64,000 nt of DNA from Sequoia sempervirens (GCA_007258455.2 VDFB02000001.1:15521747-15585746), one strand, 5' to 3'; counted from the stretch's first letter, positions 12,449-23,977 are shown. Translations and numbers: made by a program. Notes: generated by a model from the sequence alone, not told the origin.

Positions 12449-12923
12449 TTCCATTTTAGGAAACTTCACAGATATACTTGCGAGAGTCCAAATTTTTTCC
12501 AAGAAATACCCAATATTGAGATAGGAGGAACTGCCAACTAACATCCCAAATTCAAGATATGCATTTCGAGTTATGAGCGAAAACAATTTTTTAAAATGTT
12601 GGAAAAAACACTAAATTGGGATTTTGAGGGTCAAGATGAAACTTTGAGGCCCCGAAAATGGGTCAAAACGGGTTCCAATGACTTTCAAAGAGACCAGTTG
12701 GAAATCCACTCATTATCGCGTAACACAACTACTCGTCAAATTTCAGCTCAAACGGACACCCGAGTCAAAAGTTATGGCCTCTGGAAGTTTCGGTGTAAAA
12801 ATCAAAAATCAATTTTGAAAATTTCAAGACATGGGTTTTGTTCGCGGAGGAAAATAAGGAAATGGGTCGAGATCAAATTGTTTAAAAGAGTCAAACTTTA
12901 GTGGAAAAATGGGGCGAAAAAGC

Positions 12924-13286
12924 TGGGGCGGGGCGGTTCCGCCCCACTGCGGCGGGGCGGTTTCACCCCAGATCGGGGCGGTTCCGCCCCACTGCGGCAG
13001 GGCAGTTCCGCCCTAGACCGGGGCTGTTCCGCCCCACTACGGCGGGGCGGTTCCGCCCCAGACCGGGGTGGGTTCGCCCCAACAGGGGGTGGTTCCGCCT
13101 TGGACCGGGGCGGTTCCGTCCCACTGCGGCGGGGCGGTTCCGCCCCAGACTGGGGTTGTTCCGCCCCAACAGGGGGTGGTTCCACCTTGGACCGGGGCGG
13201 CTCTGCCCCACTGCGGCGGGGCGGTTCCGCCCCAACAGGGGGCAATTCTGCCCCACTGCGGCGGGGCAGTTCTGGCCAGCTGCAGC
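12924..13286. repeat. GC-rich palindromic minisatellite, about 16 units of 22 bp
   Basis: Each unit centres on GGGGCGGTTCCGCCCC or a close variant, itself an inverted repeat, joined by short spacers such as ACTGCGGC, AGACCG or AACAGG. I count 16 cores between 12935 and 13275. The block is very rich in G and C within otherwise AT-rich DNA and opens several frames on both strands, none of which resembles a protein. Many CpG sites survive, some decayed to TG or CA. Confidence 0.93.
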
Positions 13287-13369
13287 GAGGGGAGCCAGAG
13301 GGCAGGACAGAAGAAAACAAGGGGGTAGAGAAAGGGTGATTGGGGGGATGGTGAAAAAGGATGAAGGGA

Positions 13370-13770
13370 TGGGATAGTTATCAAAGCATTAAAATGACTT
13401 GCGATGATGATATGATAGATAGATGAGAGATGAAAAGTGATAGGAGATTGGAAAGATGTGCAAGAGAAGCAGGGGTGATGACAATGAGATAAATGGAATT
13501 GGGTTGCATGGGGGGGGAGGCCTATGGCCAAATACCAATGACAGGGGATTGTGAGATGGGATGAGGATAAAGATGAAAGAATGGATAGAGATATAGGGAT
13601 GGGGGATGGGAGGGATTGTTTGAATGGATGGGAATATAAGGATTGGGAGATGAAAGGGATGTTAGGATAGATAGATGCGAAGATAAGGATGGGGAGATGG
13701 AAGGGATGCTATGATAGACGGATAGGGATATAAGGATTGGGAGATGAAAGGGATGCTAGGATAGATGGAT
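13370..13770. repeat. Diverged duplicate block plus repeats of about 64 bp
   Basis: About 13370-13560 resembles about 11680-11880 (shared AAGATGTGCAA, GAAGCA and TTGCATGGGG). It is followed by three imperfect copies of a unit containing GGATTGGGAGATGAAAGGG-like sequence to about 13770. No gene is seen. Confidence 0.7.
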
Positions 13771-14446
13771 GTCTCCAAGGACTATGTCACAAAGGAAGCA
13801 GATGCCCCCACTCTAGATATGTCATATATGATAAGGCATGAGGGATGGAAGACGAGTGGATGGGAAAAGGAGATAACTAGAGGAGGATACGATGGGTGAC
13901 CAAGCAATACAACAGATCATGGATGAAGGGAATGTATACTAAGAGGTGTCCAAAGCATGCATAGAGAGGTGCCCCTATTTTGAGCAAGATCACAAGAAGG
14001 ATGGAGGGATGGGAGATAAATGGGATATGATGGTAGGATGCGGAAGATAGGTGGAATGGGGGGATTTATGAAGAGGACGGATAACAGGAAGATGGGTGCA
14101 TAGCAGATGGAGGGAATGCATATTAGGAAGTTGCCCCCAAGTGCAGATGGGGATTTACGCATGACGCCTGTTTTTCAAGTTTTCATCATGGTACTTATCC
14201 AAGGTGCTTGTTTGCCAAGTTTTCACCATTGGATGAATTATTTCTCTTTACTATTTTGTTTGTTTGTTTGTTTGTTTGTTTAATTTTTGTTTTTTTTGAC
14301 TTTTTGGATGTCATGTAGAAGGAGATGGGTAAGGATAAGGAAGTGGATAAGCAGATTTAGAAGACATGTGATAAGGGTCAAGGTGTTATGAGCCCATGTT
14401 TGAAGTGACTATTGGATGTTGGTGCAACCTTATTAGGATAAGTGGA
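13771..14446 (-). other. GP noncoding stretch with a GTTT microsatellite
   Basis: There is no convincing coding frame. A (TTTG)n tract of about five units lies at about 14258-14282. The region lies just past the stop of the G-patch gene on the minus strand and would be its 3' untranslated part. Confidence 0.5.
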
Positions 14447-17177
14447 TTATGAATGGGGATGAATTAGAGGGATTTGATGGGGTTGATACATGGGATAGTG
14501 GATGGGATGCTGGAAAGGGTATGGATAGAATGATGGGGTGGATATGTGATAGGGTGATGTGTTTAGGACCAACATTGGCACATGTGGTGGTGGATGTGGA
14601 AAGATAATAGGATTAATGGATGGAGAATGTGGGGATAATGGAGGAGATGGAATGGTGAATTTCGGGACATAAGGACCCAAAATAGACTTAGGAGATGAAA
14701 GGGGTGTATGATGAGCTTTTGGATTAGTGACTTTGGATGTTCTTACTAATTTTTCATGTGATGGCATTGCATCTTTTTTCTTTGGGATCCACATGGTTTT
14801 GATCTTTTCTTTGGTGGGCCTTTGTGGCCTATGGATTTGATGTATATTTAGATTTTTCTTCTCTTCACCATGTCTTTTAGACGGGACACAGGGAGCTGTA
14901 GATTCATGTGGATGCTTGGATTTATGCAATTTTTCTTTAACAACCAAAGTGCTTTTAGTAGCAATGGGATGGGTGTGAGGAGATAGATGATGTGGAGCGA
15001 TGAAGGTAGGAGTATGAGGATTATGTGTAGATGGAGGATGTTTAGGTATGTGCCTTTGTTGATCCTAACTATGGGGTATGTGAGAGGGATGTTTATGATG
15101 GATAGGTGTTGGATGGATGAAAGGATGAATAGGACGAGATGGAGGAGGTGATTTTGGGATATAGGGGCCCAAAATATACGTAGGACTTGGGGGAAACAAG
15201 GGCATGGTAGGTGGAGGATTGGATGGTAGATGGAGGGATGTAAGGACCCAAAACGGATGGAGCAGATGAAGGAGGAAGATGGACGGTTATTTTGAGGTGA
15301 TACGATAGAGGAGGAGGGATGGCCACATATGATCTGGTGGGGTGATGGGGAGAGCCGATATTTCTTTTGGAAAAGGCTCATTGAGGACGTCTAGAGGTTG
15401 TACCAACATTTTTGGATTGTGAGTCATGAGTAGTACATCCAAGACCTTGCAGATACAAATGTTCTTTAGCTTGGATGGGCTCTATAATACCTTGCTCATG
15501 AAGGCCTAAACCTTTTCCTTGATAGTTCATTCTCTTGAGTATTCAATCTAGGACAAGATTTTTGTTATTCTGGAAGAATGATGCGAGTTCATTATTAGGT
15601 GGAAGAGGAGGGTTGGTGTGTATGCTTTGTTTTTTTTCTGCGAGGAGACCACCATGCAGGAATGTGAGAGGACCAAGGGGATATGCAAGTGGTGTGGGGA
15701 TAGCATTTTTAGGCGATGATGGGGGATCATGAGAAGGAGATGATGGAATAGCAACATCAGGAGAGGGAGTAGGGGCCATGATAGGATCTAGATTTGTGGT
15801 AGTAGGCTCATGCGATGGAGATGGAGATGGAGCAGTGGAAGCTTGAATGACAAGGGGATCATGGGATGGAATGGATGGGGGACTGTGATCTTGAGGTGGA
15901 CTAGATGGGATGGTAGGATCTTGATATGGAGAAGGGGATATGCTGGCATGCTTTGGATTAGACTCTTGGCATGACTCATCGTGTGCGGGAGGCATGGTAA
16001 TGGAGTCTTGTTGGGACTCTACAAGTGGGGAAGATGGAGGGATGGAAGATTCATGAGGTTCATTGGAATGGGTTGTGGTGCTACTAGGAGTGGGAGGAGT
16101 GGATTGGATGTGGGTGTCTTCGATGGATTCGGTGGTTCTTGGAGTAGGAGATGGGGGTTCAATGGATTTAGTGGGTTCAATGGCTTCAATGGTTTGAGCA
16201 GTACTAGGGGTGGTAACGTCAATAATAGGTGTGGTATGGAGAAAGGTCTCATCACTAGTGACCGTGGATGATGGATCTAGATGGCATGGTTCCATGACTT
16301 CAAGATGTGGAGTTGGGGATGGCTTCTTTGTAATGAGTCCTTGGACAACTTCTGAAATGATAGACTTGCATATGGTTGGCTTGGCTGGGGTGGTAGAAAT
16401 GGATGAGGGATTATGGATTGGTGGACTAGGGTTAGATGGAGGAATGGGATTGAATGTAGGACCATGAGTAGATGGGGGATTAGGATTGGATGGAGGACTA
16501 GGAGTAGATGGATGAATGGGATTGGATGGAGGACTAGGACTAGATGGAGGACTAGGATTGGAGGGAGGGTTAAGGTAAGGATATTGGAGTGGTGAATTAG
16601 GATAGGGAGACATGGACTGTGGATTAGGACAAAAGGATATAGGTGGTATAGTGGAACACGAAGATGTGGGTAATGGATTATAATATTGGGATGATGGATT
16701 AGGATGAGGATATGTGGATGTAGGATTAAGGTAAAAGGATGTGGATGTAGGATTAGTATGGGAAGATTGGGAAAGAGGATTACGATAGGGGGACATGGAT
16801 GGGGAGTTGTAATAGGAATATTGTGATGGAAAATTAGGATAAGAGGATGTAGATGTTGTATAAGAGGATGATGTAGATGAAGGACATGACAAATATGGGG
16901 ATGAAGAAGATACTGGATATCCATTGTCAAAGGTGGCATAAGGAGCATGATTAGGTAGAGATGAAGACATAAAGGGATAATTAGAAGGGGTGATTGGATT
17001 GTGGAAAGTGGGTGGAGAAAGCTTACTAGTGACGATAGCATCAAGGGGATCTATGTCATATTCTTCTTGATCGACAAGAATTTCGTTATCATCATCCACG
17101 TAATTAGGGTTTCCCTTGACTACTATTGATGGAGGATGAGGATTCATGATGATGAAAGGATAAATAGAATGGATCAA
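14447..17177 (-). pseudogene. Pro/Ser-rich protein with a G-patch motif, encoded by the GP element
   Basis: An open frame of 544 codons (17177 to 15543) opens near MNPHPPSIVVKGNPNYVDDD and is dominated by P, S, N and T, with PSNPSPP-type repeats around residues 200-260. A TGA at 15543 (CGA would restore Arg) is followed in frame by LKRMNYQGKGLGLHEQGI, a good G-patch motif (GxGLG with aromatic and Gly spacing). It reads on to about 15370; after a frameshift near 15190 a Pro/His-rich tail runs to 14447 with basic segments (KEKLHKSKH, MWIPKKKD) and a TAG near 15068. G-patch domains bind RNA and stimulate DEAH helicases, and are known in some plant retroelement proteins. An RNA-packaging role is inference. 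Low complexity makes the exact start uncertain. Confidence 0.72.
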
Positions 17178-18011
17178 AGATTTTGGATGGATATGGATGA
17201 AAGCTCAAATCGGGATTTAAGTTAAGCTCAGATTAGGATTGGATTAAAGCTCAGATTAGGATGATGAGATGGGATTGATTTTGATTTTGATGGGATCGGA
17301 TTTTGATTTTGAAAGATTGGATTGTATTGGATTGAATTATTAAGATCAATAGGATAGAATTGATTGAATATATGTGATTTGATTGATTGGACAATTTGAA
17401 TGAATGATTGGTTTTGATAGATTTGGATGATTGGATGGGTATGATTGAATGATGAAAGATGTGAGAGAGACCTTAAGTTTGATCAAAGGAAGTTACCCTT
17501 TAGTGGCCTAGAGCTTTGATTGATTAAGAGGATGATTACGACACCAAATCCACCTTAAGATAGGAATGGATTGATTGGGCCGAGGATGATAACTTACAAC
17601 ACCGAATTCACCTCAAGATAGAAGTGAATTGATTGGGGTTGAAATTAAAGACTAATAATCAACTTTAAGTGCTATAGTCAATTTGGGTAACCACTTTGTA
17701 ATACAAGGTTAGGATGGTTTGGCTATGGGTGGTGTTTGGCGATGTGAATGGTAAAGTTGTGATGTTTGTTAGGTGAGGGTATGGACTTTTAAATGGAAAA
17801 TTAAAATGAAAAAGGTGGATTAAAGATGATTTGTGGATAATGAATGGGGATTTATAATGGTTAATGAAGATTTGGAGTGATAGAATGGAGGTTTAAACGG
17901 ATCAAATGGAGGCTTCGGGAGGCTTAGAGTGACAAAAATGGAGACTTAGGATGATGGGATAATGGTTGGGAATGATTAAATGGTGATTTAGAGGCTAAAT
18001 GAATCCAAATG

Positions 18012-18245
18012 GGGCACTTTCAGGTGTTCAGGAGGGAAAATCCGCCCCTTTGCAGCAAAAATCAGGGGCGCTGATAGCTTTCTGCAGCAAAACAGGGGCG
18101 CTTCCGCCTTTCTGCAGCAGAATCAGGGGCGCTTCCGCCTTTCTGCAGCAAAATAGGGGTGATTCCGCCTTTCTGCAACAGAAATAGCGGTGCTTCTGCC
18201 TTTCTGTAGCAGAAACAAGGGCGCTTCTGCCTTTCTGCAGTGGGA
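18012..18245. repeat. Minisatellite cluster 1, unit about 31 bp
   Basis: About six to seven units of GGGGCGCTTCCGCCTTTCTG followed by CAGCA and an A-rich spacer. The core shares GGGGCG-TTCCGCC with the 12924-13286 minisatellite. Confidence 0.9.
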
Positions 18246-19081
18246 CAGAGCTTTGTTTTGATGGTAAAGGCTATGGAAAGGACACAAAATGATAAAGTAA
18301 GGCCAAAGTATCAAAGATTTCACATATTTTTCACAGAAAACACTTCAAGCAAGCACAATCCTATGATTAATATTAAGGGTATGGCAAGGCAAAGTCTTAA
18401 TCTAGGATGCACAAGGTTTCTAGGGAGTCCTCGATATACTTTCGGTATGTGAGGCACAACCGTGAACACTAGTCCGTCACAAGCGTGAGTTGGGAACCCC
18501 AGCGAGATACTGAAAGGCTCAGACCAACTCTCCACGTCTATCTAGGTATCACCCTAGCTTGGACGCTCCGCCAATTATGACATGGCTGGATTGGGGTACA
18601 ACTTTCGTTCTCCCCCCTTTATATACCCTGCCGGTACGCGTGGTTGGAATCGTCCCTTGGGGTGATGAAATCTCCAAGCAGGTCCCACTAGAAAGAAGAC
18701 ACTAACCATTTCCAACTACTCCCCAGGCTCACACGCAGTGCAAGGGGAAAGCGAAAACAAATTAATGCCCCCTTAGGTGACACGAGAACAAGCAATCACA
18801 TCAAGCAATGAAGTTTAAATCCCCCTAATTAGACTATGTTCGAAAACAACAAAGATAATTTTTTCTAGAAATTTGATCAAATAAATGGCCATGCAAGCAA
18901 ATGTTAGCTATCTTCTTCTTTGTCCTTGGTCAAATTATGCCACAATATGCTACAAAACATTAGGAAAAAACACTAATATCCTTGCCAAAACAATGTCAGA
19001 GGGTTACTACATGAAAATAGCAAAAAATGGGAGCAAAAACGAAGCTAAAATGACTATTTTACCTTCCAAACTGTGCTGTTT

Positions 19082-19268
19082 TGGGGCACTTCCGCCCTTC
19101 TGCAGCAAAAATTGGGGCGCTTCCACCTTTCTGCAACAAAATGGGGGCACTTCCGCCTTTCTGCAACAAAAGTGGTGGCGCTTCCACCTTTCTGCAACAA
19201 AAGGTTTGAGGGCGCTTCCGCCTTTCTGCAACAAAAGGTTAGAGGGCGCTTTCGCCTTTCTGCAGTAA
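19082..19268. repeat. Minisatellite cluster 2, unit 30-34 bp
   Basis: Six units of the same core as cluster 1, with spacers CAACAAAA plus 2-6 extra bases. Read on the minus strand it gives repeated Cys/Arg/Lys-rich peptides, an effect of the repeat and not evidence of a gene. Confidence 0.9.
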
Positions 19269-19397
19269 ACTTTATTAGATTTCCAAGAAAACAAGAAAGT
19301 TGTGCCCCTCCCACTGCAAGAAATGTGTTAGGAAAACCTTTTAAATTTATCCCTAATTGTAGCAAACTTGTTAGAAGAAGGTAAAACTTTGAGATGT

Positions 19398-19540
19398 AGG
19401 GCGCTTCTGCCTTTCTGTAGCAGACCGGAGGGCGCTTCCGCCTTTTTGCGGCAAGGTAGAGGGCGCTTTCACCTTTTTGCAGTAGGATAGAGGGCGCTTC
19501 CACCTTTCTGCAGCAGAAATAGGGGCACTTCCACCTTTCT
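19398..19540. repeat. Minisatellite cluster 3, unit about 31 bp
   Basis: Five units of AGGGCGCTTCYGCCTTTYTG type separated by GCAGTAGGATAG-like spacers. It is split from cluster 2 by about 130 bp of unrelated sequence. Confidence 0.88.
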
Positions 19541-19600
19541 ACGACCTTTTCCTGCACAGTTCTTAGCCAAAACAAGGGTTAAATGCAAGAACCCGTTTGC

Positions 19601-19624
19601 GGGTCCCACCGGGCATGCCAGAAA
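19601..19624 (-). other. Candidate GP primer-binding site
   Basis: On the minus strand, next to the 5' LTR, lies TTTCTGGCATGCCCGGTGGG. The TGGCATGCCCGG part could pair with a tRNA 3' end. I cannot assign the tRNA, and it is not the initiator Met type used by COP-1 and CHR. Confidence 0.4.
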
Positions 19625-20996
19625 TGTGATACCTTGAAATTTATCCTACTCTAAATGTGAAAAACAACTTAAAAATGCGAATGGTAAAAGACCAAGGACA
19701 CCTCAAGATTAGCCAAAAGAGTGATATAACAAAAAGGAAAACGAATAAAATGAAATGCAAATAGTTTCACCTTCCTTGCTGTTGATATCTCTTTGATTGG
19801 CCCTTGCTTGGAATGATTTGTGTGCTCCTTAGATGATTGCTTGAGTGACTAAATGCAAGATTAGATGTGCAAAGTGATTAAAATGAATGGCTAGATGCTA
19901 GTAAAATGAGTGAGAATGTAAATTTACAGCATGTAGTTATCAAATGGCTAAGTGTTGAAAATGCCCTTGAGGAGGGGGTATTTATAGGAGAATTTGAATT
20001 CTCTAGAGAATTCAATGGTCAAGATGCATCCAACAAGGCCAAGATGAAGGGCTATGGTGGGTTGAGAACCCACAAGCCCTCACATCTTGACATGTGGAGG
20101 GTGAAGTGGCCAAGAGAAGATGAGGTGGAGGTGAGTTGTCAAAAGGGTACATGAGGTGGAAAAATGACATGCACCTTGGGGAGTGAGGAGATTTTCTCAA
20201 AAAGGGATTTCTTGTCCCCAAGTGGGAGTGAAAGGGACATTTGAGAAATTTTGGAATTCCTCAAAAATCTACTTGGGAAAAGGAAAGGTGGTTGGGGATA
20301 TAAATGTGAATTAAAAATTCACATTCCTAAGATGATCTAGAGTGTAAAAGGTGGGCTCCAAAAAGGTGGGACTTGGTCACATGTGGAGATTGTGACAAAT
20401 CCAAGGTTCTAGAAGCCTTGGAAGAATGGAATGTGAATTAAAAATTCACATATAAAGGAGGAGAATCTAAGACAAATAAATGTGAATTAAAAATTCACAT
20501 GGGAAAGGGGGTCAATGCCAAAAGAAGGTAAATGCAAAGGTTGGCTAAAAAGTGGTGCTAAATTTAGCTAATGACCTTGGTTAAGGTTGTGCAAACATTG
20601 GATTAGGCTAATTAATGAAAGATTAGAGGCAAGTGGCAAATGTAGGAGGATGTGACATTAATCTCTGATTAAGAGGATGCACATCATAATCATGAATTAA
20701 TTAAATTAATTCATATTAGGGCAAGGTTATGGAGGATGTGACAAGGAGAGAGAAAGTGGGGAATTTTAAATTGATTTTAAATCAAAAAGGGGGAAAATGA
20801 CTAAATTAAATAAATTAGCGTATTTATTTAATTTAGAGAGGAATAAGGTGAAAGAGAAAGTATTAATTATTAAATTAAATACTTTACCGATATGAGACAA
20901 AAGGTGTAATATTAATTTAATAAATTAATATTAATACGATAGACAGAAAGACAATAAATTTAATCATATGGAAGTGATTAAATTTGGATGTCTATA
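19625..20996 (-). repeat. GP element 5' LTR
   Basis: It is the partner of 8408-9774. On the minus strand it ends GGTATCACA at 19625; CCTATAAATACC near 19977-19988 is a TATA-like box in the right orientation. It is followed at 20997 by the GGTTC duplication and the end of the GPR solo LTR (21002). Confidence 0.88.
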
Positions 20997-21002
20997 GGTT
21001 CA

Positions 21003-21019
21003 AAAGGTAAGTAAAAAGG
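21003..21019 (+). pseudogene. COP-1 RNase H sliver between two insertions
   Basis: AAAGGTAAGTAAAAAGG encodes part of the KVSKKE segment and joins the FLRD end at 6640 to the KEVRLEYVPTKE segment at 24782. The last five bases (21015-21019, AAAGG) are the left target duplication of CHR-1. Confidence 0.75.
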
Positions 21020-21845
21020 TGATGCAACCATGGTCAAAGGTTCCTCAAAGAGAACAATCTAGACCATGCAGAAAAAGTCACACAATGGAAGTAACATAGA
21101 AAATGGAGGTAAATACAAATTCAAACATTCTTATTATCAGAAATCTCAATGACAACTAGCCGACAACATCCAAGTTTACAGGTTCGGCTCACATGCCTGA
21201 TTACAACATGCTCAAAATACCATCTTCCTACATGCTCCTCAATGTGAGAAAACATATTACAAATCGAATCTTATCTTTTTCCAATCTCTAACTCTACCCC
21301 CTTTCTAATGATCAATTACAATGCTTTATATACATTCGCAAATCTAGAAACATTTGCATCAACCCAAAGATTATTACAATCTCTGATTAAAGAAAATGTA
21401 ATGTGTGCATGCATATGTCAGCCTAAAATTTGAATTACTCTTCAGTGAATTCATAAGATGAAGTGTGGACCTAAATTAAGGTTGGTGACACTCCATAGAA
21501 CAATTTGAATCACACTAGCAAGATCAACAAGATACAAAAATGATCCACAAGTGATCGAACTAGTTGTCATATAAGAAAATTATTCTGGTGCCGGTTCAAG
21601 AAAATGCCACATAATCTAGAAATGATAACTTGCTAGAAATGAACCAATCAGGCTCAAATCTTGGAATAAGGTAAATGAATAGGTGCGCAATGTAAACATA
21701 GATCCGAAAGGTCTGGTGAGCAAACATGAAGAATTACCAAATCTTCCAATTGGAACTAAACATAAATTGAAACAAAGACAAACTAGAATGAAAAATATTT
21801 TTGGGTGATGTAAGATTGCCATTACCCAAGGATGCTCCTGCATTA
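21020..21845 (-). repeat. CHR-1 3' LTR
   Basis: It starts on the plus strand TGATGCAACCATGG and ends GCTCCTGCATTA (the terminal TGATGC has decayed to TAATGC on the minus strand). It is collinear with 23978-24780. TATATAAAGC on the minus strand near 21330 is a candidate TATA box. Confidence 0.86.
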
Positions 21846-22309
21846 GACATCCCTGGTGAGAAAAGATGTTCCATGAGAGGAACTCATGAGCATCAGACTA
21901 GGTTTGGAATGTAGATCCCATGCTCATTCTTGATCCAAATGTCTTCTTTATCTATATTTCTCTTCCTTCTAACCTATCTTCTCTCCTCTATCAGATCCTG
22001 CAACTTTTTCTTCTCTTTACCTTACTTTCCCTACCTCATACCAGCACAAGGTAGTAAGGTAAATTTACCACCGCTCACCTTCTTCCGCCCATCTAATATA
22101 CCTCTTCTACAAGACTTCATCTTATTTGCTATTTTAGCTACGACCAAAGTCTTATGCTGCTCAATTCTGCCTTTACATTCTTCCGGTCCCATCTCACTTT
22201 CAGATTTAGCCATAGGGTTCTTCAAATCCATTCCATCCTCCAGTACAACCTCTACATCTCACTTCTTAGAACTACAACTCTTCACAAGAATGAAGTTCCT
22301 CACTTCCTC

Positions 22310-23746
22310 CTACTTATTCTTCAAGGAAGCCAAAGTAAACTTCTTCCCATCCTTCTCTACAATAATCAGATTCCTTCTGCAATCATATATAGCTCCTCCA
22401 TCAAACTGCCAAGGTCTTCCCAATAGAACATGGCAAGCACTCATAGACAAAATATCACACAAAACTTTATCTCTGAAGGGGCCAATATTAAAGTTCACCT
22501 AGAACTGCTCTCTTACCTCCTTTACATGACCATCTTGTAACCAACTTATCCTATAAGGACAAGGATGCGAAAACCTCTTCAAACCAAGTTTCTCCACCAT
22601 CTCCTTAGATACCAAGTTATCAGTACTTCCAGTGTGCATAATAACATTACAACACTTACCTCCTGATTTGCACACAGTCTGAAAAAGATTCTTTCTTTGC
22701 GAAGTATCAATCTCCTCCCTGCTGTACCTCATCAAGACTCTCCTAAGCATAAGAGATTCTCCCTACTCTGGTTCTATCCAATCTTCAGTTACCTGCTCTT
22801 CATGTGCCATACAATTCTTTTTTCCAGTTCCTTTACTTGATCCCTCAAGACACTCAAAATATCGATGTCCAATTTCTCCACACTTGAAACATTTTCCCAA
22901 GAATTCCTTGCTACCATTTCCTCTCTTTTGTATCCTCTATTCCAATTCTTTACTCCACTTAGATCTTGATTCTTCTTCACTTGTTTGCTTCTCCTTGCTA
23001 CTGCTCATCAGCTTTTCTTTCCCTCTGGGGTTATTCTACTGTATTTTCTTTACTTTATCTTATGCCTTAAGAGCATATTGGTAGGCATCTTCAACCGTGG
23101 AAATCCTCAACATACTCATATCATCCCAAATGTTAAATCTAAGGCCATTTATATACCTTTCCACCTCCCTAGTCATCTCTCGGTGCCCAAATCTAATTGT
23201 CATCTTGTAAAATTCCTCAATATACTCTTTCACACTCATGTCCTACTTCAGGTTCTACAACTTCTTGAACAGTTCCAACTCATTGTCTTCTGGAATAAAC
23301 TTAGCCTTCAGCCTTGCAACCATCTGTCTCCACCAAGTGATTCTTGTTTCACCATTTTCCACTCTGTCCTTCTGCAACTCTTTCCACCATAAAGTATCAT
23401 GTCCTTTCAACTTAGTTTGTGCCAACCTAACCCTCAGCAGGTCTTTAATATCCTCAAGCTCAAAATAGTCTTCTAGCTCTCCTATCCAATCTATCAATTC
23501 TTCTAGATTCAATGTACCAGAGAAGCTAGAAACCTCCACCCTATTACTTTTACTTACTTGTGCTACTGCTCTCAACAATCTCTCTTCTCTCTCCTCTTTC
23601 GGTCCTTCAAGCTCTTTAGCCTCAAGTTCTTCTGCAACTTCTTCATATTCATTGTCCAGTTCAAGGTTTCTCCTCAAACCACCCAAGAGGTTCCATATCT
23701 CATTTCTAAAGTACTCCATCATCTGCTCCATTCTTCCAGGGTTCAT
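22310..23746 (-). pseudogene. CHR-1 gag and protease
   Basis: The frame starts at an ATG (MNPGRMEQMMEY, 23746) and continues through the gag core with WWKELQ and a frameshift near 23250. The zinc knuckle CFKCGEIGHRYFEC is intact near 22890. The protease box reads VIMHTGSTDNLVS near 22650: the catalytic Asp is His, which should abolish cleavage. HVLLGRPWQFDGG near 22410, a typical chromovirus post-protease motif, follows. Stops and the loss of everything after protease show it is dead. Confidence 0.85.
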
Positions 23747-23959
23747 CCTTCTCGATGGAATCTCTCCCCCTGCTCAATGCAACTACCTCAACTTGGTGAT
23801 TTAATTACAAGGTTTCAATTGCCTCTCTCTCAGAGATCTATTGAACACACTTACAACCTACCTCAAATCGATGATCTATGCAACCAAGGAATGCCACAAG
23901 GACCACAACCCACTCAAGGTTTGTAACTAGCTCTCATCTCAAGATTCACAGGTTTGCAA

Positions 23960-23975
23960 CCTGGCTCTAATACCA
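23960..23975 (-). other. CHR-1 primer-binding site
   Basis: On the minus strand TGGTATTAGAGCCAGG lies two bases after the 5' LTR, complementary (one mismatch) to initiator tRNA-Met. Confidence 0.82.
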
Positions 23976-23977
23976 TT

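Larger units (their letters stand above)
9791..12923 (-). other. GP 3' internal noncoding region
   Basis: No credible gene is seen; open frames here are low-complexity and arise from G/A-rich repeats on the plus strand. It holds the 81-83 bp tandem repeat at 10153-10465, a duplicated block of about 73 bp (11310-11382 and 11474-11546, sharing CTTGCCTACGTG and CGTAGTTCGA), a perfect 15-bp hairpin at 12417-12448, and a block (about 11680-11880) that recurs, diverged, at about 13370-13560. Long runs of ATGGATGG/GATGATGAT-type sequence dominate. Confidence 0.6.
17178..19600 (-). other. GP 5' leader with repeats; no gene
   Basis: Upstream of the Pro-rich gene there is no credible coding frame. It contains GATTGGATT-type simple repeats at 17200-17480 and three clusters of a 30-34 bp minisatellite (18012-18245, 19082-19268, 19398-19540). 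Its length (2.4 kb) is long for a leader. Confidence 0.55.
8408..20996 (-). mobile_element. GP element: non-autonomous LTR retrotransposon carrying a G-patch protein
   Basis: LTRs at 8408-9774 (1367 bp) and 19625-20996 (1372 bp) are nearly identical by eye and the 5-bp duplication is GGTTC. Orientation is minus: a purine run AGAGGGGAAAAA precedes the 8408-9774 LTR on the minus strand, and the TATA-like CCTATAAATACC in each LTR also reads minus. Termini are TG..CA with decay: TA at the outer 8408 edge and TA instead of CA at the 20996 edge. The 9.85-kb interior holds one Pro-rich/G-patch gene and several minisatellites, and no gag zinc knuckle, reverse transcriptase or integrase. It therefore fits the large-retrotransposon-derivative class, moved in trans. 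Confidence 0.85.

Noticed and set aside
12898..13531. Several open frames on both strands over the GC-rich minisatellite
   Set aside because: They exist in most frames at once because the repeat lacks stop codons; the peptides are simple repeats with no family resemblance.
14848..15381. Minus-strand frame of 177 codons beside the G-patch gene
   Set aside because: It overlaps the better frames of the Pro-rich protein, which match each other in motif (GPYIP/GPYVP); this one is their shadow.
18012..19540. CRISPR-like array
   Set aside because: Spacers are short, similar to one another and vary by few bases; the context is a plant retroelement.
19007..19575. Cys/Arg/Lys-rich frames across the 31-bp minisatellites
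   Set aside because: The periodic peptide follows the DNA repeat, and frames change with each spacer length.
21930..22502. Plus-strand frame of 190 codons
   Set aside because: It is antisense to CHR-1 protease, whose zinc knuckle and LGRPW motifs establish the coding strand.
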